From: Streptomyces aurantiacus JA 4570
GTDB lineage: Bacteria > Actinomycetota > Actinomycetes > Streptomycetales > Streptomycetaceae
Reading direction: 5' to 3'
DNA length: 32,772 nt
Assembly: GCF_000414115.1 (NCBI RefSeq)
Contig: NZ_AOPZ01000362.1
Coordinates: 1 to 32,772, forward strand
Shown here: positions 1 to 7,263 of the stretch, in pieces
Numbering within the stretch: position 1 is the stretch's first letter
How the letters are laid out: the number at the start of each line of letters is the position of its first letter
Program-made: the position numbers and the translations under genes
Notes under the pieces: generated by a model
The model's input: the letters and a program-made list of their open reading frames with translations, nothing else
Databases searched by the model: none
Told to the model about the DNA's origin: nothing

Positions 1-397
1 GCAGGTCCGCGCCGCCCCCGTCGGCCCACGCGCGCACGGCCTGGGACACGGCGAGTTCGTGGTGGGGCGGCCCGGCGGCGGCGATGGTGTCGGCCGTGCG
101 CACCACGTCCGCCGGGGTGAGGGTGCGCGGGCCCGACATCACGATGCCGACGACCAGCCGCAGGATGTCCCCGGCGACGAAGGGCAGTTGCCGGGCCGCG
201 GCGCGATCGGCGCCGTCGAGGGCGGCGGCGACCGCTGCGGCGTCCTCGCGCGCGTAGGCACGTACGAGCGCGAGCCCGCGACGCATCGCCTCCCGGCCGG
301 ACGGGTCCCCCGGGGCGGCCGGTTCCTCGAGCTCCTCTCCCCGGCCGGCCGCTGACAGCACCCCGTACGTGTCCATCGGTGAGCGGTACGTCGCCAT
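1..397 (-). CDS. Hypothetical protein, C-terminus outside window
   Basis: An open frame runs from ATG at 397 to the window edge (132 codons) and starts MATYRSPMDTYGVLSAAGRG. The visible part is Ala/Gly/Arg-rich and mostly helical in character, with no signal peptide or membrane segment. I do not recognise the family. A good ribosome site (AAAGGGGA) lies just upstream of the ATG. A promoter with a 19-nt spacer containing a dyad lies 30-60 nt upstream, the architecture MerR-family activators use. The gene diverges from the MerR regulator at 521, so it may be a target of that regulator. Third-position GC is high throughout, which supports coding. Function unknown. Confidence 0.65.
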   Translation of the reverse strand, partial: MATYRSPMDTYGVLSAAGRGEELEEPAAPGDPSGREAMRRGLALVRAYAREDAAAVAAALDGADRAAARQLPFVAGDILRLVVGIVMSGPRTLTPADVVRTADTIAAAGPPHHELAVSQAVRAWADGGGADL

Positions 398-427
398 GCC
401 CAATCCCCTTTCGCAGGACGTGACCCG

Positions 428-458
428 ATCCTGCAACTTCAAGTGCACTCGAGGTCAA
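428..458 (-). promoter_or_regulatory. MerR-type promoter with 19-nt spacer and dyad
   Basis: On the minus strand, TTGACC (453-458) and CAGGAT (428-433) are separated by exactly 19 nt. Within and overlapping this spacer is an 18-bp dyad (437-454) with half-sites CTTCAAGTG and CACTCGAGG, matching at 7 of 9 paired positions. Over-long 19-nt spacers holding a dyad are the hallmark of promoters activated by MerR-family proteins through DNA distortion. It would drive the partial gene at 397. The regulator is inferred to be the divergent MerR gene. Confidence 0.55.
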
Positions 459-483
459 ATCGGCCCACCGGCGTACGCGAAGC

Positions 484-514
484 TTGAGTCTCCTGTAAGG
501 GGAGACAACAAGGT
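484..514 (+). promoter_or_regulatory. Possible autoregulated merR promoter, leaderless
   Basis: TTGAGT (484-489), a 19-nt spacer and a weak CAAGGT (509-514) read toward the MerR gene. The spacer holds a perfect 6-bp inverted repeat, GTCTCC (488-493) and GGAGAC (501-506). The start point would fall at or next to the ATG at 521, implying a leaderless or nearly leaderless transcript. The -10 match is poor, so this is tentative. The dyad differs from the one at 437-454. Confidence 0.4.
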
Positions 515-520
515 GGGCCC

Positions 521-1456
521 ATGAGCGACGAAACGCTGTACTCGATAGGTGAGCTGGCCCGGCGCACCGGGCTGACGGTGAAGACGATCCGGTTCTACTC
601 GGACCGGGGCATCGTCGAGCCGACGGAGCGCAGTCCGGCCGGCTACCGCCGTTACGGCACGGAGGCGGTGGCGCGGCTCGAGCTGGTGCGGACGCTGCGT
701 GATCTCGGCCTCGACCTGGGCACGATCCGGGGTGTGGTGGAGCGGGAGCTGTCGCTCGCCGAGGTGTCGGCGGCGCACGCCGAGGCACTGGACGTACAGA
801 TCCGCGCGCTCAGGCTGCGGCGCGCGGTGCTGACGGTGGCGGCCCGGCGCGGCTCCACCCCCGAGGAGCTCGACCTGGTGCACCGGCTCGCGAAGCTCTC
901 TGAGGCCGAGCGGCGCCGCCTCGTCGACGACTTCCTCGGCGCCGTCTTCGACGGTCTGCACGGCCACCCCGCGTTCGCGGGCGTCATGCGCTCGATGACG
1001 CCCGAGCTGCCCGCCGACCCGGACCCCGAACAGATCGCGGCGTGGGTGGAGCTGGCCGAGCTGTTCCAGGACCCCGGCTTCCGTTCCAGCCTGCACGGGA
1101 TGGCCCACGACATGGCGGCCGACCGGGCCCCGGACGACTCCACCGGGCTCCCCCGCGTCCTCGCCGAGGCCCTGCGCACCCGCGTCACCCCCGCCCTCGC
1201 GGCGGGCACCGACCCGGCGTCGCCCGAGGCGGAACCCGTCGTCGCCGACCTCACCGCCCACTACGCCCGCATCCTCGGCGGCCGCCTCCCCGCCGCCGAA
1301 CTGCGCCGCCGCCTGCTGTCGCGCCTGGAAGGCATGAACGACCCACAGCGCGACCGGTACTTGGAGCTGCTCGCGGTGGTCAACGGCTGGCCGCCGCCGG
1401 ACAGCCTGGCCCCGGTCCTCGCCTGGTCCGCCGCCGCGCTGCGCACCGCGCGGTGA
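521..1456 (+). CDS. MerR-family transcriptional regulator
   Basis: A 311-residue cytoplasmic DNA-binding protein. Residues 6-26 (YSIGELARRTGLTVKTIRFY) are the typical MerR helix-turn-helix, followed by the wing (SPAGYRRYG, about 39-47) and a helical dimerisation region to about 110. The remaining 200 residues are a helical effector region of unknown ligand, longer than in metal-sensing MerR proteins and without an obvious Cys cluster. A drug or small-molecule ligand is therefore more likely than a metal. Its stop overlaps the GTG start of the MFS exporter by 4 nt (GTGA), so the two are translationally coupled. The natural inference is an inducible efflux pair. Two candidate operators lie upstream (437-454 and 488-506). 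Confidence 0.9.
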   Translation: MSDETLYSIGELARRTGLTVKTIRFYSDRGIVEPTERSPAGYRRYGTEAVARLELVRTLRDLGLDLGTIRGVVERELSLAEVSAAHAEALDVQIRALRLRRAVLTVAARRGSTPEELDLVHRLAKLSEAERRRLVDDFLGAVFDGLHGHPAFAGVMRSMTPELPADPDPEQIAAWVELAELFQDPGFRSSLHGMAHDMAADRAPDDSTGLPRVLAEALRTRVTPALAAGTDPASPEAEPVVADLTAHYARILGGRLPAAELRRRLLSRLEGMNDPQRDRYLELLAVVNGWPPPDSLAPVLAWSAAALRTAR

Positions 1457-2730
1457 GCGCCCGTTCCGGCGAGGTGCCCGGAACCGGGGTCGAGGCCGGG
1501 CCCGGCCCCGGGGGCAGTCCACAGCCGCCGCCAACCGGCTATCGCGCGCTCCGGGCCGTACCCGGCTTCTGGCCCATCGCGGTCACCGGGATGGCGTCGA
1601 AGCTGCCTCCCAGCATGGTCGGCCTGAGCCTGCTGCTCCTGATTAGCCGTCACCACTCTTTCGCCACGGCGGGGTTGGCCGTCAGCTGTGCGGCCATCGG
1701 CCAAGGGGCGACGGCTCCGCTGCGGGGGCGGCTGGTCGACCGATACCCTCGCCGCCCGGTGCTGCTGTGCTGTCTCGCCGGGTACGTGACGGCCATCGCG
1801 CTCCTTCTCATCGTCGTACGCGACGACGGCCCGCCCCTCCAACTCCTCACGCTCGCAGCGGTGATGGGCGCCACCGCGCCGCCGGCCGCGGTCATGATGC
1901 GCTCCGTCTGGCACCGGGCAGCCGGTGACCGCACGCTGGGCCCCGCGATGGCGCTCGACTCCGCGATGACCGGCGCGGCGCTGGTCATCGGGCCTGCCCT
2001 CGCGGGCTGGCTCAGCGTCTCGGTCTCACCGCTCGCTCCGCTCCTGGCAGTCGTATTCCTGTCGGCCGGGTCGGTCTGGCTGCTGCTCGGCCTACCGACC
2101 ACCCCGAGCCTGGCCGAGCTCCGGCACAGGCACGGACACAAGCGGGGGCACGGCGGCCTCGGACCGTTGCGGAGCGCGCCTCTGCGCCGACTGCTGGCGG
2201 CGAACGCCTTGTTCGTCTGCGCTGTGACCGGCGTGGACGTGGTGCTGCCGAAGTACGCGCAGGAGCACGGAGCGGTCGCGCTGTCCGGATGGCTGCTCGG
2301 CGCGCTGTCCCTGGGCAGTGTCCTCGGCAGCCTCGCACTGGGAGCCGTGTCCCCGCCCGCCGCGCTGTCGGGGCGGGGACGGCGGATCCCCGTACTGCTC
2401 TGCGTGTTCGCGGCCGGGGCGGGTGCGCTGGCGTGCGCGGCGCGGCTGTCGCCGTGGGCCGTGCTGCTGGTCTGCCCGTTGGCCGGGCTCGGCGTCGGCT
2501 CCGCCTTCGCGGCGCTGCGTACGACGGGTGGGGATCTCGCGCCGGAGGGACGTGTCACCGAAACCATGGCGTGGCTGAACAGCCTGGACCTGGCCGGTGG
2601 GGCGCTCGGGGCGGCGGTCTTCGCGTGGGTCGCGGCGGCGGAGGGGAGCGGGACGGCGCTGCTGCTGGTGCCGGTGGTCGCGGTGGCGGCCACGGCGGTC
2701 GGCTGGGGCGCGCGCACGCCGAAGCGTTGA
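1453..2730 (+). CDS. MFS transporter, probable drug exporter
   Basis: The protein is 425 residues with about 12 hydrophobic segments. The loop after the second segment (GRLVDRYPRRPVLL) is a recognisable variant of MFS motif A. The frame is open further upstream, but that part overlaps the MerR gene out of frame and is not credible. GTG at 1453 overlaps the MerR stop as GTGA, so I take that start. The first 30 residues are Gly/Pro-rich and cytoplasmic. The substrate cannot be read from sequence; the coupling to a MerR regulator suggests export of the regulator's inducer. An inverted repeat 12 nt after the stop may end the operon. Confidence 0.85.
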   Translation: MSARSGEVPGTGVEAGPGPGGSPQPPPTGYRALRAVPGFWPIAVTGMASKLPPSMVGLSLLLLISRHHSFATAGLAVSCAAIGQGATAPLRGRLVDRYPRRPVLLCCLAGYVTAIALLLIVVRDDGPPLQLLTLAAVMGATAPPAAVMMRSVWHRAAGDRTLGPAMALDSAMTGAALVIGPALAGWLSVSVSPLAPLLAVVFLSAGSVWLLLGLPTTPSLAELRHRHGHKRGHGGLGPLRSAPLRRLLAANALFVCAVTGVDVVLPKYAQEHGAVALSGWLLGALSLGSVLGSLALGAVSPPAALSGRGRRIPVLLCVFAAGAGALACAARLSPWAVLLVCPLAGLGVGSAFAALRTTGGDLAPEGRVTETMAWLNSLDLAGGALGAAVFAWVAAAEGSGTALLLVPVVAVAATAVGWGARTPKR

Positions 2731-2742
2731 CCGCGGCGCTTT

Positions 2743-2765
2743 CGGGAGCGGACCGATCACTCCCG
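2743..2765 (+). terminator. Candidate terminator after the MerR-MFS operon
   Basis: A perfect 6-bp inverted repeat, CGGGAG (2743-2748) and CTCCCG (2760-2765), with an 11-nt loop begins 13 nt after the MFS stop. There is no T-tract, which is common for Streptomyces terminators but lowers certainty. Confidence 0.35.
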
Positions 2766-2874
2766 TGCGCCCCTCATGTGAGGGATGGCGGCTCGCCGGA
2801 CGGTCGATCAGCCTGGGGAGACGCCATGGCCCGCGCACCGCTGTTCCAGTGGTCGCGCCTCGCGCACTCGTGGG

Positions 2875-2898
2875 CCCGGATGACAGCCCGGATGACAG
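2875..2898 (+). repeat. Perfect 12-bp tandem duplication at a start region
   Basis: CCCGGATGACAG occurs twice back to back (2875-2886, 2887-2898), immediately before the ribosome site of the I36 inhibitor gene. Each copy carries an in-frame ATG (2880, 2892), so the duplication multiplies possible start codons without breaking the frame. Confidence 0.8.
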
Positions 2899-2909
2899 AG
2901 GGGATCGCC

Positions 2910-3335
2910 ATGCGCAGGGTCATCGCGACGCGAAGGAAGCTCTCCGTGCTGGTGGCGGTGCTGGCCGCGGCCGGTGCCTCCGTGGTGCCGGTCTCCACGG
3001 CGCACGCGGCCGATGGGTACGACCGGTGCCCCGACGGCTACTACTGCATGTTCTCGGGGCTGGACGGCACCGGCGACATGATCGCCCTGAGGGGAAACAC
3101 TCCGGATCTGGCGGCGCTCGGCATGAACGACCGGGCCAAGTCGGACTGGAACCGGACGCCCTCGACCATCTACCTCTGGTCCGATCTCCACTACTCCGGC
3201 TGTACGGCGGTGACGTCTTCCGGCCCGACGGGCAAGGGCAACTTCTTCCCCACCTACCAGGACTTCTTCAGCTCGGTGCAGTTCGACGGCCCGGGCGGCC
3301 CGAGCTGCGGCACCCCGCCCGGCGAGGGCGGCTGA
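2910..3335 (+). CDS. Secreted peptidase inhibitor family I36 protein
   Basis: A 141-residue secreted protein. Residues 1-33 form a Sec signal peptide: basic MRRVIATRRK, a hydrophobic core, then an AHA-type cleavage site. The mature part begins DGYDRCPDGYYCMFSGLDGTG and contains four Cys, Gly and aromatic residues spaced as in the I36 inhibitors, a beta/gamma-crystallin-like fold whose founding member inhibits Streptomyces metalloproteases. Length fits the family. The start is uncertain. ATG 2910 has GAGGGG upstream and gives a clean signal peptide, so I chose it. ATG 2826 is in frame with an equally good GGGGAG site and would add 28 residues; ATGs 2880 and 2892 lie in a 12-bp duplication. It stands alone between an exporter operon and a convergent transporter. 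Confidence 0.8.
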   Translation: MRRVIATRRKLSVLVAVLAAAGASVVPVSTAHAADGYDRCPDGYYCMFSGLDGTGDMIALRGNTPDLAALGMNDRAKSDWNRTPSTIYLWSDLHYSGCTAVTSSGPTGKGNFFPTYQDFFSSVQFDGPGGPSCGTPPGEGG

Positions 3336-3359
3336 GCGCCCTCGCCAAGGGACGGCCCC

Positions 3360-4811
3360 TTACTCGTGCGCCTCCGCCTCCACCGGCTTCGGGATGAGGA
3401 AGGACGTCAGGAAGGCGGCCGCGATGAGGACGACTCCGGCGATCATGCCTGCCGAGTAGCCCGCTGCCGAGGTCTTGTCGGCCGGTTCGGCGGCCGTCTG
3501 GACCGCGTACAGAAGGGCGAAGCTCAGGCCCGCGCCGAGGTTGAAGGCGCCGGCGTTCAGGCCCGGCAGGAAGCCGGGGTTCTCCTTCGGGGAGAGGACG
3601 ATGCCGAGACCGTTGAGGACGATGTTGCCGACGCCCGCGTACGTCACGCCGATGAGGATCGACGAGGCGAGCAGGAGCAGGCGGGAGTCGGCCTGGAGGG
3701 TGAAGAGCATCAGGGCGACGGTCGCGGCGGAACCGATCAGGCCGAGGCGCAGGATGCGGCCGTACCCGTGCGTCGCGGCGAGGCGTCCGGCGATCGGGCC
3801 CATGGCCAGGCCCGCGAGGGCGTACGGGGTGAGGGTCCACCAGGCCGACTGCTCGGCGCTCATCCCGAATCCGGCCTCCGCGTTCTGGGCGAACGCGGGG
3901 ATCATGCCGTTCATGACGGCGAACACGCCCGTCATGGTCAGGACGGTGGTCAGCAGCAGCGCCCAGGTGGAGCGCTGCCGCAGATGCCGGGTGGCGACGA
4001 GGGGGTGCCTGCTGCGGTCCTCGGCGCGCCAGAACGCGGCGAAGGCGAGCGCGGCGACGACGGCGAGCCCGGCGACCAGCGGCCAGTTCGCGGCGCCCAG
4101 CTTCCCGGCCTCGTTCAGGCCGATGAGGGCCGCGCCGACGGAGACGACCAGGAGCGCCACGCCGGGCCAGTCCATGCGCCGCTCGGAGCCGGTGACGCGG
4201 GCGGTGGACTCCGGGGTGAGGGTGGCGACCAGGACCATGGCGAGCCCGGCCACGACTGCCATGACCCAGAACACGGACTGGAAGCCGTAGTTGTCGGCGA
4301 GGGAGCCGCCCGCGATGGAGTCGACCCCCGCGATGCCGCCGTTGACGGCGGTGATGACGCCGAGCAGCGTGCCGTAGCGCTTCGGCTCGTGCACCTCGTT
4401 GCGCAGCATGATCAGGCAGAGCGGCACCGTCGGCCCGGACACACCCTGGATGACGCGGCCGGCGAACAGCATGGGCACGCTCTGCGCGAGCGCGGCCACG
4501 ACACAGCCGACGGCCATGAGCGCCATCATCGCGGCGAGCACACGGCGGCGGCCGATGAGGTCACCGAGACGCGGCAGGAACAGCGAGAAGAGGGCGGCGG
4601 AGGTGAAGAAGGCGGTCTGGGTCAGGCCCACCTCGGCGGAGGTCGCCCCGAGGGAGTCCTCGACGCTCTTCAGGGCGGGGCTGAGCATGCTCGCGTTGAG
4701 CTGGAAGGCGAAACAGGCCGCGAGCAGCGCGGTGACCAGGACCCATACGCGCACGGGACGGCCGCCGGGGGTGGCGGCCGGGGTGAGGGATTCGGTGACG
4801 GAGGTGTTCAC
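3360..4811 (-). CDS. MFS transporter of a nucleoside catabolism operon
   Basis: A 483-residue, roughly 14-segment MFS permease of the DHA2-like type. The GDLIGRRRVL loop is MFS motif A. GTG at 4811 overlaps the stop of the upstream nucleoside hydrolase by 4 nt (GTGA), so the two are co-translated. The longer open frame upstream overlaps the hydrolase and is rejected. Known DHA2 proteins are mostly drug exporters. The coupling to a nucleoside hydrolase suggests instead a nucleoside or nucleobase substrate, in or out; direction is not readable. The operon is probably repressed by the neighbouring LacI-family protein, whose gene is frameshifted here. Confidence 0.85.
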   Translation of the reverse strand: MNTSVTESLTPAATPGGRPVRVWVLVTALLAACFAFQLNASMLSPALKSVEDSLGATSAEVGLTQTAFFTSAALFSLFLPRLGDLIGRRRVLAAMMALMAVGCVVAALAQSVPMLFAGRVIQGVSGPTVPLCLIMLRNEVHEPKRYGTLLGVITAVNGGIAGVDSIAGGSLADNYGFQSVFWVMAVVAGLAMVLVATLTPESTARVTGSERRMDWPGVALLVVSVGAALIGLNEAGKLGAANWPLVAGLAVVAALAFAAFWRAEDRSRHPLVATRHLRQRSTWALLLTTVLTMTGVFAVMNGMIPAFAQNAEAGFGMSAEQSAWWTLTPYALAGLAMGPIAGRLAATHGYGRILRLGLIGSAATVALMLFTLQADSRLLLLASSILIGVTYAGVGNIVLNGLGIVLSPKENPGFLPGLNAGAFNLGAGLSFALLYAVQTAAEPADKTSAAGYSAGMIAGVVLIAAAFLTSFLIPKPVEAEAHE

Positions 4812-5755
4812 GCGCGTACGTCGCCGATCCGCTCGAGGGCGTCCACGACCAGGTCCCAGAACCGCTCGTGGTCCAGGTCGACGGCGACCTGGGTGCGGCA
4901 GTCGGCCGGAGCCGGGGCGCGGAAGTCCGCGACGGTCATGCCGAGGGTGAGGGTGCCGGTGAGCTCGATGTCCACGGGGGCCTTGCGTACGGTCATGACG
5001 CTCGGGTCGATGACGTACGCGACCGCGCACGGGTCGTGCACCGGCGGGGCCTCGAAGCCCTGGTTCTGCAGGTACATGGCGCCGAAGAAGTCCAGGAGCT
5101 CGTTGACGAAGACGGCGGGCGCGGTGCCGACCTTCGCTATGCGCTCGACGACCTCGGGGGTCGCGAGGGCCTGGTGCGTCAGGTCGAGGCCGACCATGGT
5201 GACGGGCCAGCCCGCGTTGAAGACGATGTGCGCGGCCTCGGGGTCGATCTTGATGTTGAACTCGGCGACCGGGCTCCAGTTGCCCGTGTGGTAGCCGCCG
5301 CCCATGAGGACGACCTCACGGACGCGCTCGGCGATGCGGGGCTCCTTGCGCACGGCAAGGGCGATGTTCGTCAGGCCCGCGGTGGGCACGATGGTGATCT
5401 CGCCGGGCTCGTGCGCCATCACGGTGTCGATGATGAGGTCGACGGCGTGCCGGGGGTCGAGCTCCAGGGTGGGCTCGGGCATGACCGGGCCGTCGATGCC
5501 GCTCTCGCCGTGGATCTCCGGGGCCGTCTCGACGGTGCGCACCAGGGGGCGCGGGCAGCCGGCCGCGAAGGGGACGCCGGTGATGTCCGCGATGCGGGCC
5601 ACGGACAGGGCGTTGCGGGTGACCTTCTCCAGGGTCTGGTTGCCGACGACCGTGGTGACCGCGACCAGCTCGACATCGGGATTGCCGTGCGCGAGGAGCA
5701 TGGCGATCGCGTCGTCGTGCCCCGGGTCGCAGTCGAGGATGATCTTTCTGGCCAT
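4808..5755 (-). CDS. Inosine/uridine-preferring nucleoside hydrolase
   Basis: A 315-residue cytoplasmic hydrolase that splits the N-glycosidic bond of nucleosides, releasing base and ribose for salvage or catabolism. Near the start, DCDPGHDDA (residues 8-16) is the Ca2+-binding Asp cluster that defines the family. VLMGGGY and the late VHDPCAVAY block (metal Asp and catalytic His region) are also present, so the site looks complete. Length is typical. ATG 5755 is preceded by AAAGAGG. It is the first gene of an operon with the MFS transporter (GTGA overlap). Its promoter (-35 TTGACA at 5846-5851, -10 CAAAGT at 5823-5828, 17-nt spacer) is followed at once by a LacI-type palindrome. Substrate preference among nucleosides is not determinable. 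Confidence 0.92.
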   Translation of the reverse strand: MARKIILDCDPGHDDAIAMLLAHGNPDVELVAVTTVVGNQTLEKVTRNALSVARIADITGVPFAAGCPRPLVRTVETAPEIHGESGIDGPVMPEPTLELDPRHAVDLIIDTVMAHEPGEITIVPTAGLTNIALAVRKEPRIAERVREVVLMGGGYHTGNWSPVAEFNIKIDPEAAHIVFNAGWPVTMVGLDLTHQALATPEVVERIAKVGTAPAVFVNELLDFFGAMYLQNQGFEAPPVHDPCAVAYVIDPSVMTVRKAPVDIELTGTLTLGMTVADFRAPAPADCRTQVAVDLDHERFWDLVVDALERIGDVRA

Positions 5756-5804
5756 CGGCGGAACCTCTTTGTTCGGCTGAGCTGCCACGGCGGGGCGGCG
5801 CTCG

Positions 5805-5851
5805 GGAAAACGTTCTCCGAAGACTTTGTGCAGGAGTATGAATTCTGTCAA
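5805..5851 (-). promoter_or_regulatory. Nucleoside hydrolase promoter with LacI-type operator
   Basis: Reading the minus strand: TTGACA (5846-5851), 17 nt, CAAAGT (5823-5828), then GGAGAACGTTTTCC (5805-5818), a 14-bp palindrome centred on AACGTT with one mismatched pair. The palindrome sits at about the transcription start, where a bound repressor would block RNA polymerase. AACGTT-centred palindromes are usual LacI/GalR operators. Confidence 0.6.
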
Positions 5852-5928
5852 TGACGTGCGCCACGCCTCGGGCGGCAAAGCTGTGATCTTCGCCGCGAAA
5901 GGGACTCTGGTCGCGGCCGACGGCCGTT

Positions 5929-5940
5929 GATAACGTTTGC
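5929..5940 (+). promoter_or_regulatory. Second LacI-type operator, near lacI-family gene
   Basis: GATAACGTTTGC shares the AACGTT core with the palindrome at 5805-5818 but its flanks are less symmetric. It lies upstream of the divergent LacI-family gene and could serve autoregulation, or looping between the two sites, which are about 123 bp apart. Confidence 0.45.
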
Positions 5941-5957
5941 CGAAATTCACCGGAGGG

Positions 5958-6021
5958 GTGGGCGCGGACGTGGCTGACGTAACACCGAGAGCGTGGGCGC
6001 CGACATGGCCGATGTGACCCT
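5958..6021 (+). repeat. Imperfect 35-bp tandem duplication of a start region
   Basis: Bases 5958-5986 and 5993-6021 align at an offset of 35 nt with about 22 of 29 identities. The copies contain GTG GCT GAC GTA ACA (5970-5984) and ATG GCC GAT GTG ACC (6005-6019). Apart from the start codon, these five codons differ only at synonymous third positions. The upstream copy is out of frame with the LacI start and reaches a stop within 16 codons. Confidence 0.55.
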
Positions 6022-7055
6022 GCGGGACGTGGCCCGGGCCTCCGGCTGCTCCGTCGCCACCGTCTCCCGGGTCCTCGCCGGGACCCGTCCCGTCGGCGCC
6101 GATACCGCCCGCCGCGTCCGCGAGGCCGCCGAGACGCTCGGCTATCGGCCCAATCACGCCGCCCGCGCCCTGCGCAGCCGCGCCACCGGCACCGTCGGCC
6201 TGGTCCTGCCGCAGATCACCAACCCCTTCTACCCGGCGCTCGTGCGCGAGCTGACCCACGCCCTGCACGCCGAGGGCCGTGCCGTGCTGCTCGCCGACTG
6301 CGACGACGATCCGGTGGCCGAGGCCGAGTACATCGACGATCTGCTGAGCCGCCGTGTCGACGCCCTCCTCGTCATCCCGGCCGACGAGCGCCGCAGCCGC
6401 GACGCGGTGGCCGCGGCCGCCGCCCGGGTGCCGCTGGTCCTGATGGACCGCGGCTGCGGCCCGGGCATCACGGACTCCGTGGCCGTCGACAACTCCGCGG
6501 GCATGGCTCTCGTACTCGATCATCTGGCCGCCGCGGGCCGGCGCCGCGTCTGTCCTCGGCGCCGACGGGACGGCGTCGGCCGCCGCCGAGCGGCGCGCGG
6601 CGTACGCGGCCGGTTCCGGTGCCCTCGACGCCGCGGCCCCCGGCCGGGTCGCGCTCGGCGACTTCTCCGTGGAGTGGGGCCGCGCGGCCGTCGACCTGGT
6701 GTGGGACGCCCGGCCGGACGCGCTGGTGTGCGCCAACGACCTCATCGCGGTCGGCGCGCTGCAGCGCCTGCAGCAACTCGGCGCGGACGTGCCCGGCGAC
6801 GTGGCCGTCACCGGGTTCGACGACATCCCGATGGCCGCGCTGGCCGCGCCGGGCATCACGACCGTCCGCCAGCCGGTGGCCGAACTGGCCGCGGAGGCCA
6901 CGCAGTTGCTGAGCCGCCGCCTGGCCGCCCCGGACACCGAAGGCCCCCAGCGGGCGATACGGCTCGCACCGGAGCTGGTCGTGCGGGAGTCGAGCGCGCC
7001 GGGGGCGGCCAAGCGGGGCGTGGACGAGGCGGACGCCGCTGTTCCGGTCGGCTGA
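6005..7055 (+). pseudogene. LacI-family regulator, frameshifted
   Basis: The N-terminal frame from ATG 6005 encodes MADVTLRDVARASGCSVATV, the LacI HTH, then the hinge helix and periplasmic-binding-like domain (TVGLVLPQITNPFYP and on). At about 6551 the match stops and the frame turns Arg-rich. The matching continuation (VLGADGTASAAAERRAAYAA, then VCANDLIAVGALQRLQ and VAVTGFDDIPMAALAAPGIT) is in the next frame from 6552 to the stop at 7055. Deleting one base at 6551, or restoring two (GTCGCTGTC instead of GTCTGTC), rejoins the protein at about 349 residues, the family norm. It is either an inactivated repressor or a sequence error. It probably controlled the divergent nucleoside operon; loss would make that constitutive. 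GTG 5993 is an alternative start. Confidence 0.8.
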
Positions 7056-7174
7056 GGTGTGGCCCCCCTGGGCTGAGGCGTGGCCCCCGGGCGGCCCGGT
7101 GCGGTCCCGAGGCCGGGGCGCGGACCCCGGGAGCCGGGACGTGCCCCGTAAGCCGGGGCGTGGTCGCCCCCCCC
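7050..7174 (+). repeat. Degenerate GC-rich tandem repeats over the lacI stop
   Basis: GGCTGAGGTGTGGCCCCC (7050-7067) and GGCTGAGGCGTGGCCCCC (7071-7088) are a 21-bp-period tandem pair. Three shorter, decayed copies of the type AGCCGGGGCGTGG..CCCC follow to about 7174. The first copy contains the stop codon of the LacI gene. The stretch from 7056 to 7263 otherwise holds no gene; I see no convincing promoter in it. Confidence 0.5.
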
Positions 7175-7263
7175 GAAAGGTGAACCGCTGCACCAGTGAA
7201 GGTCATTGGGACGTACCTTGTGCGGTGACCAGTTCACGCCTCGGTAGAAGACGGACGGTGCCC

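Noticed and set aside
3366..5294. 642-codon open frame on the plus strand
   Set aside because: Antisense of the MFS and nucleoside hydrolase genes; composition is that of a shadow.
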